From the NCBI GenBank assembly GCA_036384795.1, contig DASVLP010000032.1:28212-92211 (forward strand): a stretch of 64,000 nucleotides of DNA, read 5' to 3'. Source of the DNA: Andeanibacterium sp036384795 (GTDB taxonomy: Bacteria > Pseudomonadota > Alphaproteobacteria > Sphingomonadales > Sphingomonadaceae). How positions within the stretch are numbered: position 1 is the stretch's first letter; each line of letters starts with the position of its first letter. Position numbers and translations under genes: made by a program. The notes beneath the pieces were generated by a model. That model was not told the origin of the DNA. It saw only the letters and a list, made by a program, of their open reading frames with translations, and did not search any database. This document shows, one piece after another, positions 18,390-27,421 of the stretch.

Positions 18390-18456
18390 GCGCTAGCGCG
18401 GCGCGCACCATTCACTTCGGCGCCCACGGCTGAGCGCTAGCGCGGCGCGCACCATT
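18369..18456. repeat. 44-bp perfect tandem duplication across two convergent gene ends
   Basis: Two identical 44-base units, 18369-18412 and 18413-18456, lie head to tail. Each unit holds the last codons and stop of the ppc-like gene on the plus strand and the last codons and stop of the phospholipase D-like gene on the minus strand. ppc ends in the first copy and the phospholipase gene ends in the second. A hairpin core GCGCTAGCGC is inside each unit. Confidence 0.9.
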
Positions 18457-19543
18457 CGGTCACCCGGGGCCCGGGTTTCAGCCGCGCGAGCGCCCGGTCC
18501 GCCACCTTCAGCGCCATCCGGGCGCCCCTGCGGCGCCACGCCGGGACGTCGGCTGCGCACGCAACGTGCGAATTCGCGCGCATCGGGGCGAGCAGCCGGG
18601 CCTCGAAATCGGCGATCAACGCGGCGTCTTCGATCACCGCGACGAACTCGCTGTTGGTCCGATAGCTGACGAACTCGAAATTGCACGAGCCGAGCACCAG
18701 CACCCGGCCGTCGACCAGCAGCGCCTTGGCGTGGGTCATGCCCGGCGTCAGGCAAATCCGCAGGCCGCTGCTCTCGGCGATCCCGCACAGATAATCGCGC
18801 ACGATCGGCTTGTTGTTCTCGCGCGGGGTGTAGAGCGCCGCGGAAACCCCGCGCCGTGCCGCTGCGGCCAGCGCATCGACGAACGGGAATGTCGCATAGG
18901 CGCTGACCATCTCGAGCGAACGCGTCGCGGCACCGATCCGCGCGAGCAACGGATCGAGCTGGCGGGCATTGTCGGTGCCGTCGAGGCTCAGCAGCTTGAT
19001 TCCGTCGAAGCGTGCCTCCGCGGGCCGCGGGGTGCCCTGCCAATCGCGTTCGAACTGCTCGGCCAGCCAATCGACGATCCCGCGGTCCTCGATCCGCACC
19101 ATCAGATCGTGCCAGGCGAAGTTGTGGTCGGAAAAGTTGATTCCGCCGAGCCACGCCACGTCGTCCATCACCAGCAGCTTCTTATGGTTGCGCACCGGAT
19201 AGCGGAACGGATTGTGCCCCACCGGGTTTGTGATCCGCACGCCTACGCCGTTTTGCTTCAGTTCATCGAACATCGCCCAGGTCGTGCGCGCCTCGGCGGC
19301 GAGCGCCGGATCGCGCGAAAGGACCAGGAATGTGTCGTTCAACACGTTGCGGGTGTAGTCGTCGACCAGCACCCGCCGGTCCTCGGCGGTGCTCGCGCGA
19401 ATGGCATGGGCAACCCCCAGCCCCGCAGCATCGCCTTCGAAGGTCATCGCCTGGATCAGCACGCGCCGCCGCGCCGCCGCGACGTCCAGCGCTGCGCGAG
19501 CCCAGAAATCGCCCGAGCCGACCAGCATTTCGAACCGCGCCAA
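18437..19543 (-). CDS. Phospholipase D / cardiolipin synthase-like protein
   Basis: A protein of about 368 residues with two HKD motifs: NHKKLLVMDDVAWLGGIN (near residue 142) and THAKALLVDGRVLVLGSCNF (near residue 286). Paired HKD domains catalyse phosphatidyl transfer, for example cardiolipin synthesis. No membrane segment is visible at the N-terminus, unlike Cls enzymes. The TTG at 19543 is chosen because AGGAG lies eight bases upstream; an ATG five codons later is the alternative. Confidence 0.8.
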   Translation of the reverse strand: MARFEMLVGSGDFWARAALDVAAARRRVLIQAMTFEGDAAGLGVAHAIRASTAEDRRVLVDDYTRNVLNDTFLVLSRDPALAAEARTTWAMFDELKQNGVGVRITNPVGHNPFRYPVRNHKKLLVMDDVAWLGGINFSDHNFAWHDLMVRIEDRGIVDWLAEQFERDWQGTPRPAEARFDGIKLLSLDGTDNARQLDPLLARIGAATRSLEMVSAYATFPFVDALAAAARRGVSAALYTPRENNKPIVRDYLCGIAESSGLRICLTPGMTHAKALLVDGRVLVLGSCNFEFVSYRTNSEFVAVIEDAALIADFEARLLAPMRANSHVACAADVPAWRRRGARMALKVADRALARLKPGPRVTEWCAPR

Positions 19544-19644
19544 TCGCGATGCTCCTAAGGGGGTCCCGTGTCGCCGCCGCGCTCCTTGCCAGCGCCCCGC
19601 CGCAATGGCAATAACCGCTCCCTTCACCGCCGCAGGATAGCACG

Positions 19645-20877
19645 ATGCACGGTAGAACCTCGGCGGGGCAACCGCTCGGCCGGCCGATCAGGGTCTTGCT
19701 GCTGTTGAGCTCCCTGCATGGCGGCGGGGCCGAGCGCGTCGCGGTTCACCTGATGAACCGGCTCGATCCGACGCGGTTCGACATGAAGATGGGCCTGCTG
19801 CGGGCTGCGGGGCCTTACATGGGCCAGGTCGACATGGACCGGGTGCTCGTCGCGCCCGACGGCGAGGCGCACTTCAATTACGACGGCCCGAACTCGGCGC
19901 AATACACCCCCGGGAAAGTGATCGGCAGCGCGATCCGCGCGCCGCTCGCATTCCGGCAGATGATCCGCGAAACGCGCGCGGACGTGGTGATGAGCTTCCT
20001 CAAGGGCACCAACCTGCTCGCCTGGATCGCGCTTGCCGGGATGGTTCGCGGGCGGCCCAAGTGGATCGCCCGCGAAGGCAACAACGTGCTGTCGGTGGTC
20101 GAGGAGGAATGCCCGAACCGCTTCGTCGCCTGGGGCTCGCTGGGCCTCACCAAGCGCGCCTATCGCGCGGCGGACGTGGTGCTGGCCAATTCGACCGACA
20201 TGCAGGCGGGGCTGACCGAGGATCTCGGCCTCCAGCCGGAGCGGGTGCGGATGATCAACAACCCGATCGCGATCGGGACGATCCAGGGCCAGCTCGAGGA
20301 TTCGCTGCCCGGCGCCCCGAACCGGCCGTTCATCCTCACCGCGGGCCGGCTCGAGTACCAGAAAGCGCACGACGTGATGATCCGCGCCTTCGCCCAGAGC
20401 GGGCTGTGGCGCACCCACGCGCTGGTGATCCTGGGCAAGGGCAGCCGCCTTGCCGAATTGCACACGCTTGCGGCGAAACTGGGGGTCGGCGAATACGTGC
20501 GCTTCATCGGCTTCGTCGCCAATCCTTATGCGTGGATGGCCCGGGCCGAGCTGTTCCTGCTGTCGAGCCGCTGGGAAGGCTTCCCCACGGTCGCCGCCGA
20601 GGCGCTTGCCGCCGGTGCGCCGCTGGTCCTGTCGGACTGCAAGTTCGGTCCCCGCGACGTGATCGAGCCAGGCGTGTCCGGCGAACTGGTGCCGGTCGAC
20701 GACGTCGACGCACTCGCGACCAAGCTGGCCCAGCTGATCGCCAATCCCGAACGCCGCGCGGCGATGGCCGAAGCCGGGGCGGAACGGGTGCAGCAGTTCG
20801 ATATCGCCCCGATGGTCGAGCATTACGGTGAGCTGTTCGAAGAGCTGGCGCTGCGCCGCGCGCGGGTGACCGGTTAA
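19645..20877 (+). CDS. Glycosyltransferase family 4 protein
   Basis: A 410-residue GT-B fold glycosyltransferase. The N-terminal domain begins with LLLLSSLHGGGAERVAV. The C-terminal nucleotide-sugar domain has ILTAGRLEYQKAHD and the family motif SSRWEGFPTVAAEALAAG with the two acidic residues. Members add sugars to lipid carriers, polysaccharide or lipid A parts; no sugar operon surrounds it, so donor and acceptor are unknown. It is divergent from the phospholipase gene. Confidence 0.9.
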   Translation: MHGRTSAGQPLGRPIRVLLLLSSLHGGGAERVAVHLMNRLDPTRFDMKMGLLRAAGPYMGQVDMDRVLVAPDGEAHFNYDGPNSAQYTPGKVIGSAIRAPLAFRQMIRETRADVVMSFLKGTNLLAWIALAGMVRGRPKWIAREGNNVLSVVEEECPNRFVAWGSLGLTKRAYRAADVVLANSTDMQAGLTEDLGLQPERVRMINNPIAIGTIQGQLEDSLPGAPNRPFILTAGRLEYQKAHDVMIRAFAQSGLWRTHALVILGKGSRLAELHTLAAKLGVGEYVRFIGFVANPYAWMARAELFLLSSRWEGFPTVAAEALAAGAPLVLSDCKFGPRDVIEPGVSGELVPVDDVDALATKLAQLIANPERRAAMAEAGAERVQQFDIAPMVEHYGELFEELALRRARVTG

Positions 20878-20930
20878 CCTTTGCCCCACGCGCGTCCCGC
20901 TGCGAAACAGGGGATCGCGGCGGGCTGGCG

Positions 20931-20938
20931 TTAACCAT
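20931..20938 (+). promoter_or_regulatory. TTAACCAT box upstream of second L,D-transpeptidase
   Basis: A second exact TTAACCAT, 23 bases before the start of the transpeptidase gene at 20962. It matches the box at 5832 before the lipoprotein gene. It resembles the cell-cycle half-site of Caulobacter promoters. Function here is inferred only. Confidence 0.35.
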
Positions 20939-20961
20939 GCTTTCCTGCAAGATTGCAGGCC

Positions 20962-21684
20962 ATGAACCCTGCAGTCAAATGGATCGGCGGCGCGAGTCTC
21001 GGGGCGGCCCTGTTCTTCGCAGCCGCGTTCGCGGCCGGAAGCGTGCTCGAGGCGCAGGACAACGCCAAGGCGCCCGTTGCCGACAGCGAGCTGGCGATCG
21101 CGGACACCGTGAAGGCGGACGCGGCGCAGGCGGAACAGCCTGCCCTGCAGACCGCGCCAACCACACAATCGGCAGCGGCAGCCACGCCCGCGGCAGAGCC
21201 CGCCGCAAAGGCGGACGAGCCATTCGTGATCAAACGCATCCTGCCGATCGACGGACCGATAAAGTACGGGGAATGGCATTGGGACGACAAGGGCGTCCCC
21301 GCCGGTCCGCTGGTGATCACCGTCGACCTCGACGCACGCGTGCTGTCGGTGTTCCGCGACGGCTACGAGATTGGCGCGACCGCGGTGTTGCTGGGCACGC
21401 AGGAGCATCCGACGCCGACCGGACGCTTCCCGATCCTGTCCAAGGAACGCCACAACGTGTCGGAGAAATACAACGACGCGCCGATGCCGTGGACCTTGCG
21501 GCTGACCTCCGACGGCGTCGCGATCCATGGCGGCCACGCGGTCGAGCTCGGCTATGCAAGCCATGGGTGCATCAGCACGCCCGATGCGTTTCAGGCGAAG
21601 CTGTTCGCGATCGCGCACAAGGGTGATGTGGTGATCATCACCAGCAACAAGCGCACCGGCATCGGCCAGTCGCTGGTCGGGTAA
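20962..21684 (+). CDS. Membrane-anchored L,D-transpeptidase (YkuD domain)
   Basis: A 240-residue envelope enzyme with an N-terminal hydrophobic segment (residues 8-28), an Ala/Pro/Gln-rich linker to about residue 85 and a YkuD domain. The catalytic motif is complete: IHGGHAVELGYASHGCIS, with the SHGC cysteine near residue 198. It should form peptidoglycan cross-links using the L,D route. It stands alone between the glycosyltransferase and the convergent tilS gene. Confidence 0.88.
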   Translation: MNPAVKWIGGASLGAALFFAAAFAAGSVLEAQDNAKAPVADSELAIADTVKADAAQAEQPALQTAPTTQSAAAATPAAEPAAKADEPFVIKRILPIDGPIKYGEWHWDDKGVPAGPLVITVDLDARVLSVFRDGYEIGATAVLLGTQEHPTPTGRFPILSKERHNVSEKYNDAPMPWTLRLTSDGVAIHGGHAVELGYASHGCISTPDAFQAKLFAIAHKGDVVIITSNKRTGIGQSLVG

Positions 21685-21687
21685 CGA

Positions 21688-22647
21688 CTACTCGATCCCC
21701 CGCACCCGCCGCGGCGGCTCGCGCCGCAAGGTCCACGCGCCGCTATTCACCCGCGCGACCACGCCTCCGAGCGTCGCGTCCTTGCCGTTCTGCAGCCGCA
21801 CCATCAGCTGCGCGACCGAGCCTCCGCGCGGCTCGACCCCCAGCAGGGCGATCGCCCGCGCGAGCACGCGGATGCGGATCGCGGGTGGGGCGATCGGCGT
21901 ATAGCGGATCTCGCCCTCGCCGACGCGCACCGCTTCGTCCCACTCGCGTTGCGCCGCCCATTGCAGCGCGCCTTCGGCGTCCGCGAGGTGCGCGGCGCTT
22001 GTCGCGATGCTCTCCACGTCGAGCCAGTCGGCCGACTTCAGCCCTTCGCGAATGCGCGCCCGGTCGAACCGCGGGTCTTCGTTGCTGGGGTCCTGCGCCG
22101 GCTCGAGCCGCGACGCGGCAACGAGCTCGGCCAGCTGCGCCCGCCGCCAGCCGAGCAGAGGGCGCAGCAGCGCGAGCTGGGTACCCGGAACCACTCCGCG
22201 CGCCCGCACTCCGGCCAGCCCGGCCACCCCGCTGCCGCGGTTGAGCCGCATCAGCAGGGTTTCGGCCTGATCGTCGGCATGGTGCCCAGTCGCGAGCGCG
22301 CCTAGCCCGCGCTCCGCCATCCACTTACCGAGCGCCGCGTAGCGGACGGCCCGCGCCCGGTCCTGCAGGTTGCCCGGACCGACTTTGACCGCGAGAATAC
22401 TGTGCGGGATCCCGTAGGCGGCGCACAGCTCGGCCACCATCGCCGCCTCGCGCGCGCTTTCCGGCCTGAGGCCGTGATCCACCGTCGCGGCCTCGATCCG
22501 CTCGGGCATCGCGGCCTTGGCGAGGAGAAGCAAAGCGAGGCTGTCGGGCCCGCCCGAGACCGCCAGGCCGAGCCGCTCGCCGTCGGGCCAAAGCCTTGCG
22601 AGGTCGCCGGCGAAGCGCGCGATCAGCTTGTGCGGCAGCGCGTCAAT
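21688..22647 (-). CDS. tilS: tRNA(Ile)-lysidine synthetase, apparent ATT start
   Basis: An ATP-pyrophosphatase that converts C34 of tRNA-Ile(CAU) to lysidine. The P-loop SGGPDSLALLLLA, the DHGLR motif and GHHADDQAETLLMR are present, so the reading frame must begin before the P-loop. Between the preceding in-frame stop and the P-loop there is no ATG, GTG or TTG. The best candidate is ATT at 22647-22645, which overlaps the cpoB stop (ATTGA) and has AAGGTG seven bases upstream. That gives 319 residues. A CTG three codons later or a sequence error are alternatives. Confidence 0.85.
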   Translation of the reverse strand: MDALPHKLIARFAGDLARLWPDGERLGLAVSGGPDSLALLLLAKAAMPERIEAATVDHGLRPESAREAAMVAELCAAYGIPHSILAVKVGPGNLQDRARAVRYAALGKWMAERGLGALATGHHADDQAETLLMRLNRGSGVAGLAGVRARGVVPGTQLALLRPLLGWRRAQLAELVAASRLEPAQDPSNEDPRFDRARIREGLKSADWLDVESIATSAAHLADAEGALQWAAQREWDEAVRVGEGEIRYTPIAPPAIRIRVLARAIALLGVEPRGGSVAQLMVRLQNGKDATLGGVVARVNSGAWTLRREPPRRVRGIE

Positions 22648-23593
22648 TGCACGTCACCTTGCCCTTGTCGGCCCGGTACTGGTCGCCGAGGCGGCCGGTC
22701 GCGAGGGCCGGATAAGTCTCGCCGAATTCGGCGAGCGCGATGCACGCGCGCTTGCTGTCCTTCAGCGCGATCATCGTCTCGGCGAGATAGAGCAGGCTGT
22801 CGGGAGCGCGTGCGCCTTGCTTGTCGGCCTGATAGTTCTTCAGGAACCACGCCGCCGCCTCTTTCGGCTTGCCGTCGTCGAGGTAGGCGCGGCCGAGCAG
22901 GTTGCGGCCATAGCTGATGCGCGCGTGCGTGGGATATTTGTCGACATAAAGCCGCAGCTGCTGCTCGGCTTCGGGGTAGAAGCCCGCCTCCCACAGGCGG
23001 AAGCCGTAGGTATATTCATCGTCGCCGGCGTCGTCGGTCTGCGGCTTCGCGATCTTCTGGACCGCCGCGACGCGTTCGGCGCTGGGGCGCGCGGGCTCCG
23101 CCGCCTTCGGCTCGGCCTGCGCCCTTGCGGGGGCGGACGGCTGCACCGGGCCGACTTTGGGCGGCACGGCCTCCGCCTGCACCGGGGCCCCGATCGCCGG
23201 GGGCTCGATCCGGGCCGCCGATTGGGCGGCCTCGATCTTGTCGACCCGCGCGGTGAGCTGGGCGAGCCCGTTGGCGTTTTCTTCAGTCTGCGCGGTCAGC
23301 TTGGCGAGCTGGCTTTCCACCGCGTCGAGCCGGCCGAGCACGTCGGTCATCGCGCTGGGCGCCGGCGGCGGCGGGGCGACGATCGGCCCCGCTGGCGTCA
23401 CTTCCGGCGCGAAAGTCTTGCCCGCGCCATCGGGAAACACCTTGCGCTGCAGTGCACGAACTTCCGCCTCGACTTTCCTGAGCCGGGCATCCGCATCGTC
23501 GGACTGGGCGGCGGCCGGAATCGCGCCGAGGCTCGTGCCGGCAAAGGCCAGCGCCAGCGCAACCAGCCGAATCCGCCCTTTCGCGGTGATCAT
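22643..23593 (-). CDS. cpoB: Cell division coordinator CpoB (YbgF), TPR protein
   Basis: A 316-residue periplasmic protein. Signal peptide to about residue 27 (AAAQS), then a coiled-coil trimerisation segment (residues 30-130, with VEAEVRALQRKV and LGRLDAVESQLAKL), a Pro/Ala-rich linker, and C-terminal TPR repeats from about residue 200 (YTYGFRLWEAGFYPEAEQQLRLYV). CpoB links outer-membrane constriction by Tol-Pal with cell-wall synthesis. Here it is not next to tol-pal but overlaps tilS. The start is backed by GGAGGAGGG. Confidence 0.88.
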   Translation of the reverse strand: MITAKGRIRLVALALAFAGTSLGAIPAAAQSDDADARLRKVEAEVRALQRKVFPDGAGKTFAPEVTPAGPIVAPPPPAPSAMTDVLGRLDAVESQLAKLTAQTEENANGLAQLTARVDKIEAAQSAARIEPPAIGAPVQAEAVPPKVGPVQPSAPARAQAEPKAAEPARPSAERVAAVQKIAKPQTDDAGDDEYTYGFRLWEAGFYPEAEQQLRLYVDKYPTHARISYGRNLLGRAYLDDGKPKEAAAWFLKNYQADKQGARAPDSLLYLAETMIALKDSKRACIALAEFGETYPALATGRLGDQYRADKGKVTCN

Positions 23594-23711
23594 CGTGGAA
23601 TCCCTCCTCCTCGAACCTACTTTGCGGACCTGCCACAGCCTCGCCAACCTCGGCTGAACAAGCCCGCGATCTGTGCCAAGCCGGGATTCGCTTGTCGAGT
23701 TGGCGGCCCGC

Positions 23712-24560
23712 CTAACCTGTGGGCGATGCCGCAGGCGCAGGCGTAATGGACGCCGCAGCGGCGGGCGCGGGAGCGGCCGCGCGCGCAAGCAGCGCGGCGG
23801 CGGTCACCGGCACGTCCTTCATCCGGCCCTGCCGCTCGGCCAGCTTCGGCACCGGCTTGCCGCCGACGGTGATCGCCAGCGCGTCCGGCCGCCCGGTCCA
23901 CAGCATCGGGCCCTGCGCATCGGCCGGCACCGTGTAGCTTTCGCCGAGCGCCATCTGCTTCTGCATCAGCTGGCGGCCGGTACTATCGTAGAACTTGACC
24001 CAGATATCGGGCGCGAGCGCCGTGAACGTGACCGGGCCGGACAGGTTCGCCGGAACCGCCGCAACGGGCGCCGTCCGCGGCTTCGCGGGGACCGCCTTGT
24101 TTGTTTCGCCCGGCGCGGGAAGATCGCCGGCGGGCGCGATGTAGCTCGACCACAGGAACACCGAGCCGCCCACGAACAGCAAGAGCGCCGCCAATGCCGA
24201 CAGCCACGCGAGCCGCCCGGAAGGAACACGCGCCGGATCGCCCGGTTCGAAAGTTGCCGCCGACCGCGTCGAGCCCGGCATCTCGGTGCGCGAAATCTCC
24301 TCGCGCACTTCGCGCGCGATGCGATCGGAATCGAGGCCGAGCGCGCGCGCATAGGTGCGCGAGAAGCCCACCGCATACGTACGCCCGGGCAAGGCGGCGA
24401 AATCGTCGGTCTCGATCAGTCCCAGGTGGCGCTCGGTAATCCGGGTTTCGGCTGACAATTGCGCGAGGCTCAGGCCTTTCGCCTCGCGCGCGGCACGCAA
24501 CTGCTCGCCAACGGTCGCCGGCAGCCGGGGCTGCGCTTCCGTTTCTCCGTCCTCTTCCAT
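23712..24560 (-). CDS. RodZ-like helix-turn-helix membrane protein
   Basis: A 282-residue protein with an N-terminal Xre-type helix-turn-helix (GEQLRAAREAKGLSLAQLS...RHLGLIETDDFAALPGRTY), a single membrane segment near residues 120-143 and a periplasmic DUF4115 domain (TFTALAPDIWVKFYDSTGRQL). This is the RodZ architecture, which anchors MreB filaments and sets cell shape. The Ala/Pro-rich tail is low complexity. ATG preceded by GGGAG. It lies between ptsP and cpoB on the same strand. Confidence 0.8.
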   Translation of the reverse strand: MEEDGETEAQPRLPATVGEQLRAAREAKGLSLAQLSAETRITERHLGLIETDDFAALPGRTYAVGFSRTYARALGLDSDRIAREVREEISRTEMPGSTRSAATFEPGDPARVPSGRLAWLSALAALLLFVGGSVFLWSSYIAPAGDLPAPGETNKAVPAKPRTAPVAAVPANLSGPVTFTALAPDIWVKFYDSTGRQLMQKQMALGESYTVPADAQGPMLWTGRPDALAITVGGKPVPKLAERQGRMKDVPVTAAALLARAAAPAPAAAASITPAPAASPTG

Positions 24561-24689
24561 TCGCGCTCCCGCTTCGTTGGGACGTTCGCGACGCACCCCG
24601 TTCGCGGTCAAAAGATGGGGCGACCAGCCAAGTCAAGCGCCCGTCGCGCCATTCGCTCACCCGCTCGACAGGGCGAACGCTGCGCGCGA

Positions 24690-26963
24690 CTAATCGACAT
24701 CGATCCGGCGCTCGCCGGCCCAATGCTCGAGCGCCTTGCGCATGTCGGGGGGCGGCGCGGCGAGCCAGCCGGTCATCGCCTCGCGCAGCGGCGCGAGATC
24801 GACCTTGCGCACCAGCGACTTGATCGGCCCGACGGAGGCGGGCGTGATCGAAAAGCGCTCGATCCCCAGGCCCAGCAAGGCGAGCGCCTCGAGCCGCCGC
24901 CCACCCATCTCCCCGCAGACGGTGACAGCCACATCGCGCCCCGCAGTGCCCAGCACCACCCGGCGGATGAACCGCAGGATCGAGGGGCTGACCCAATCGT
25001 AGCGCTCGGCAAGCTTGGGATTCGCGCGATCGGCGGCGAACAGGAACTGGGTCAGATCGTTGGTGCCGATCGACAGGAACTTGATCTTGGGCAGCAGCAG
25101 GTCAAGCACTTCGGCGAGCGCCGGCACTTCCAGCATCACGCCGTAATTGATCGTCTCGGGCAGCGGCTTCTTCTGCTTGGCGAGGAATTCGAGCTGCTGT
25201 TCGAACAAGTCCCGCGCGGCGTCGAATTCCCACGGCTCCGACACCATCGGAAACATCACGTTGAGCGTGCGCCCGCCGGCCGCCTCGAGCAATGCGCGCG
25301 CCTGCGCCTTGAGCAGTCCTTCACGCTCCAGCGCGAGGCGCAATGCGCGCCAGCCCATCGCCGGATTCTCGTCGCCGTCGGCGCTTTCGCTGCGCAAGTA
25401 GGGCAAGGTCTTGTCGCCGCCGATGTCGACCGTGCGGAACACCACGGGCTTTTCCCCAGCGGCGTCGAGCACGTCGCGGTAGAGCCTGGTCTGCCGCTCG
25501 CGCTGCGGCATCGTCGCCGAGACGAGGAACTGGAACTCGGTGCGGAACAATCCGATCCCGTCGGCGCCGGTGAGCGCCAGGTTGGCGATATCGTCGTGCA
25601 GGCCGGCGTTCATCATCACCGTGATGCGGGTGCCGTCCTTGCTGAACGGCTCGACCTCGCGGAGTTTGGCATAGGCCGCCTGGCGCTCCTTGCTCCTCGC
25701 AAAGCGGCCCTTGAAGGCCTCGACCAGCGGCGGGGAGGGCCGTGCGGTGACGATCCCCTGGTCGCCGTCGAGCAGCAGCAGGTCGCCCTCGCGCACGAGC
25801 GCGCGGGCATTGCGCACCCGGCCGATCACCGGCACGCCCATCGCCCGCGCGACGATCACCACGTGCGCGGTGAGCGAACCTTCCTCGAGCACCACGCCCT
25901 TCAGCCGCCGGCGGTCGTATTCGAGCAGTTCCGCCGGCCCCAGGTTGCGCGCGATCAGGATCGCGTCCTCGCGCAAGCCGGCGCTCGCGGCCGTGCCGAC
26001 CTGCCCCGAGACGATGCGCAGCAGGCGGTTCGCGAGGTCTTCCAGATCGTGCATGCGGTCGGCAAGCAGCGGATCGTCGATCTCGCGCATCCGCATCCGG
26101 GTACGCTGCTGGACGCGCTCGATCGCCGCCTCGGCGGTGAGGCCGGAATCGATCGCCTCGTTGATCCGCCGGCTCCAGCCTTCGTCGTAGGCGAACATCT
26201 TGTAGGTCTCGAGCACTTCCTCGTGCTCGCCGCCGACCCCGAACTCGGCCTGGTTCGCCATCTGCTCGATCTGCTCGCGCATCCGGTCGAACGCGTGATA
26301 GACCCGCTGGCGCTCGGCCTCGGTGTCTTCGGCGACGATATGCTCGATGTCGATCCGCGGCTGGTGGAACACCGCCTTGCCCGACGCGAGCCCCTTGACC
26401 AGCGCCAGGCCCCGCAAGGTATCCGGCTCGGTCGACGCGGCGCCGCGGCCCGCCGCATCTTCGGAATCCACCAGCCCGGCGTTGTCGATCATCTCGGCAA
26501 TCACCATCGCGACGGTCTGCAGCGCCTCGATCTCGACTTCCTCATAGCGCCGCGGCTCGACATGCTGGACGGTGAGCACGCCGATCGAACGCTCGCGCCG
26601 CACGATCGGCACGCCGGCGAACGAATGGAACTTCTCCTCGCCGGTTTCGGGGCGATACTGGAACTCGGGATGCGCGGTCGCCTCGGCAAGGTTGAGCGTT
26701 TCGACATTGGCGGCGATCGTTCCGGTCAGGCCTTCGCCCACACCCATGCGGGTGACGTGAACCGCGCTCTGCTCGAGCCCGCGGGTAGCGAACAGCTCGA
26801 GCATTCCCTCGCGCAGCAGGTAGATCGAACAGACCTCGCTATCCAGCGCCTCGCCGATGATCTCGACGACCTGGTTGAGCTTACCCTGCGGGTGCAGGCG
26901 CGAAGCCATCACCTCGTGAAGCTGGGTGAGGATCGACCTCGCGGCGGCGGCGGCGCTCAGCAT
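24690..26963 (-). CDS. ptsP: Nitrogen-PTS phosphoenolpyruvate-protein phosphotransferase (EI-Ntr)
   Basis: A 757-residue EI-Ntr. An N-terminal GAF domain (residues 15-160) is followed by the PTS enzyme I N-domain, the swivelling phosphohistidine domain with EEGSLTAHVVIVARAMG, and the PEP-binding TIM barrel (GLFRTEFQFL, FRTVDIGGDK, IGTNDLTQF, CGEMGG). It passes phosphate from PEP to NPr and then EIIA-Ntr, a regulatory relay linked to nitrogen status and glutamine. ATG 26963 is preferred over the GTG two codons upstream because AGGCGG precedes it. Confidence 0.93.
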   Translation of the reverse strand: MLSAAAAARSILTQLHEVMASRLHPQGKLNQVVEIIGEALDSEVCSIYLLREGMLELFATRGLEQSAVHVTRMGVGEGLTGTIAANVETLNLAEATAHPEFQYRPETGEEKFHSFAGVPIVRRERSIGVLTVQHVEPRRYEEVEIEALQTVAMVIAEMIDNAGLVDSEDAAGRGAASTEPDTLRGLALVKGLASGKAVFHQPRIDIEHIVAEDTEAERQRVYHAFDRMREQIEQMANQAEFGVGGEHEEVLETYKMFAYDEGWSRRINEAIDSGLTAEAAIERVQQRTRMRMREIDDPLLADRMHDLEDLANRLLRIVSGQVGTAASAGLREDAILIARNLGPAELLEYDRRRLKGVVLEEGSLTAHVVIVARAMGVPVIGRVRNARALVREGDLLLLDGDQGIVTARPSPPLVEAFKGRFARSKERQAAYAKLREVEPFSKDGTRITVMMNAGLHDDIANLALTGADGIGLFRTEFQFLVSATMPQRERQTRLYRDVLDAAGEKPVVFRTVDIGGDKTLPYLRSESADGDENPAMGWRALRLALEREGLLKAQARALLEAAGGRTLNVMFPMVSEPWEFDAARDLFEQQLEFLAKQKKPLPETINYGVMLEVPALAEVLDLLLPKIKFLSIGTNDLTQFLFAADRANPKLAERYDWVSPSILRFIRRVVLGTAGRDVAVTVCGEMGGRRLEALALLGLGIERFSITPASVGPIKSLVRKVDLAPLREAMTGWLAAPPPDMRKALEHWAGERRIDVD

Positions 26964-27070
26964 GTCCACCGCCTATCGCACAATCGCCCGCATGGGAATG
27001 TCTGCGGAGCGTGTGCGATCGGCAGAACGCGCGGATGCGCTGCGCCGACGCGGGGAAGCGTCGCTTCGAG

Positions 27071-27226
27071 CTAGCGCTGGGTCAGTTCTTCCTTGATCCT
27101 CAGCTTCTGCTTCTTCAACGTCTGGAGGATCGCGTTATCGGGGAATGGGCGGTTCATCTCTTCGCGGATGCGTTGCTCGAGCCCGTGGTGCTTGGACTGC
27201 AATGCGGCGGTGTGAGATGAATCCAT
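27071..27226 (-). CDS. DUF465 (YdcH-like) small protein
   Basis: A 51-residue protein beginning MDSSHTAALQSKHHGLEQRI and ending in a lysine-rich helix (LKKQKLRIKEEL). This is the short two-helix DUF465/YdcH layout: an N-terminal helix, an NAIL-type turn and a basic C-terminal helix. AAAAGGAG precedes the ATG. Function unknown; such proteins are abundant in alphaproteobacteria. It is divergent from a second DUF465 gene. Confidence 0.8.
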   Translation of the reverse strand: MDSSHTAALQSKHHGLEQRIREEMNRPFPDNAILQTLKKQKLRIKEELTQR

Positions 27227-27421
27227 GGCTTGCTCCTTTTACCAGCCTGCGGCCGATCGGCCCGAAGACCCCGGCGACTCGCCTGGCGGCGGAGCCGCGC
27301 GTTGTCATCACATCATAGTAGTCGTAAATTCTCAATTAGCGCGGCCCCTGCGGTGGGGATAAGCAGACATGCGGCGGATGGAGTCGGGCCCGGATCGAGG
27401 GCCCTTGGGGAGCGATCGGCC

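Noticed and set aside
18369..18456. Repeat considered as a CRISPR or attachment site
   Set aside because: Only two directly adjacent units with no spacers; no cas genes, integrase or tRNA nearby.
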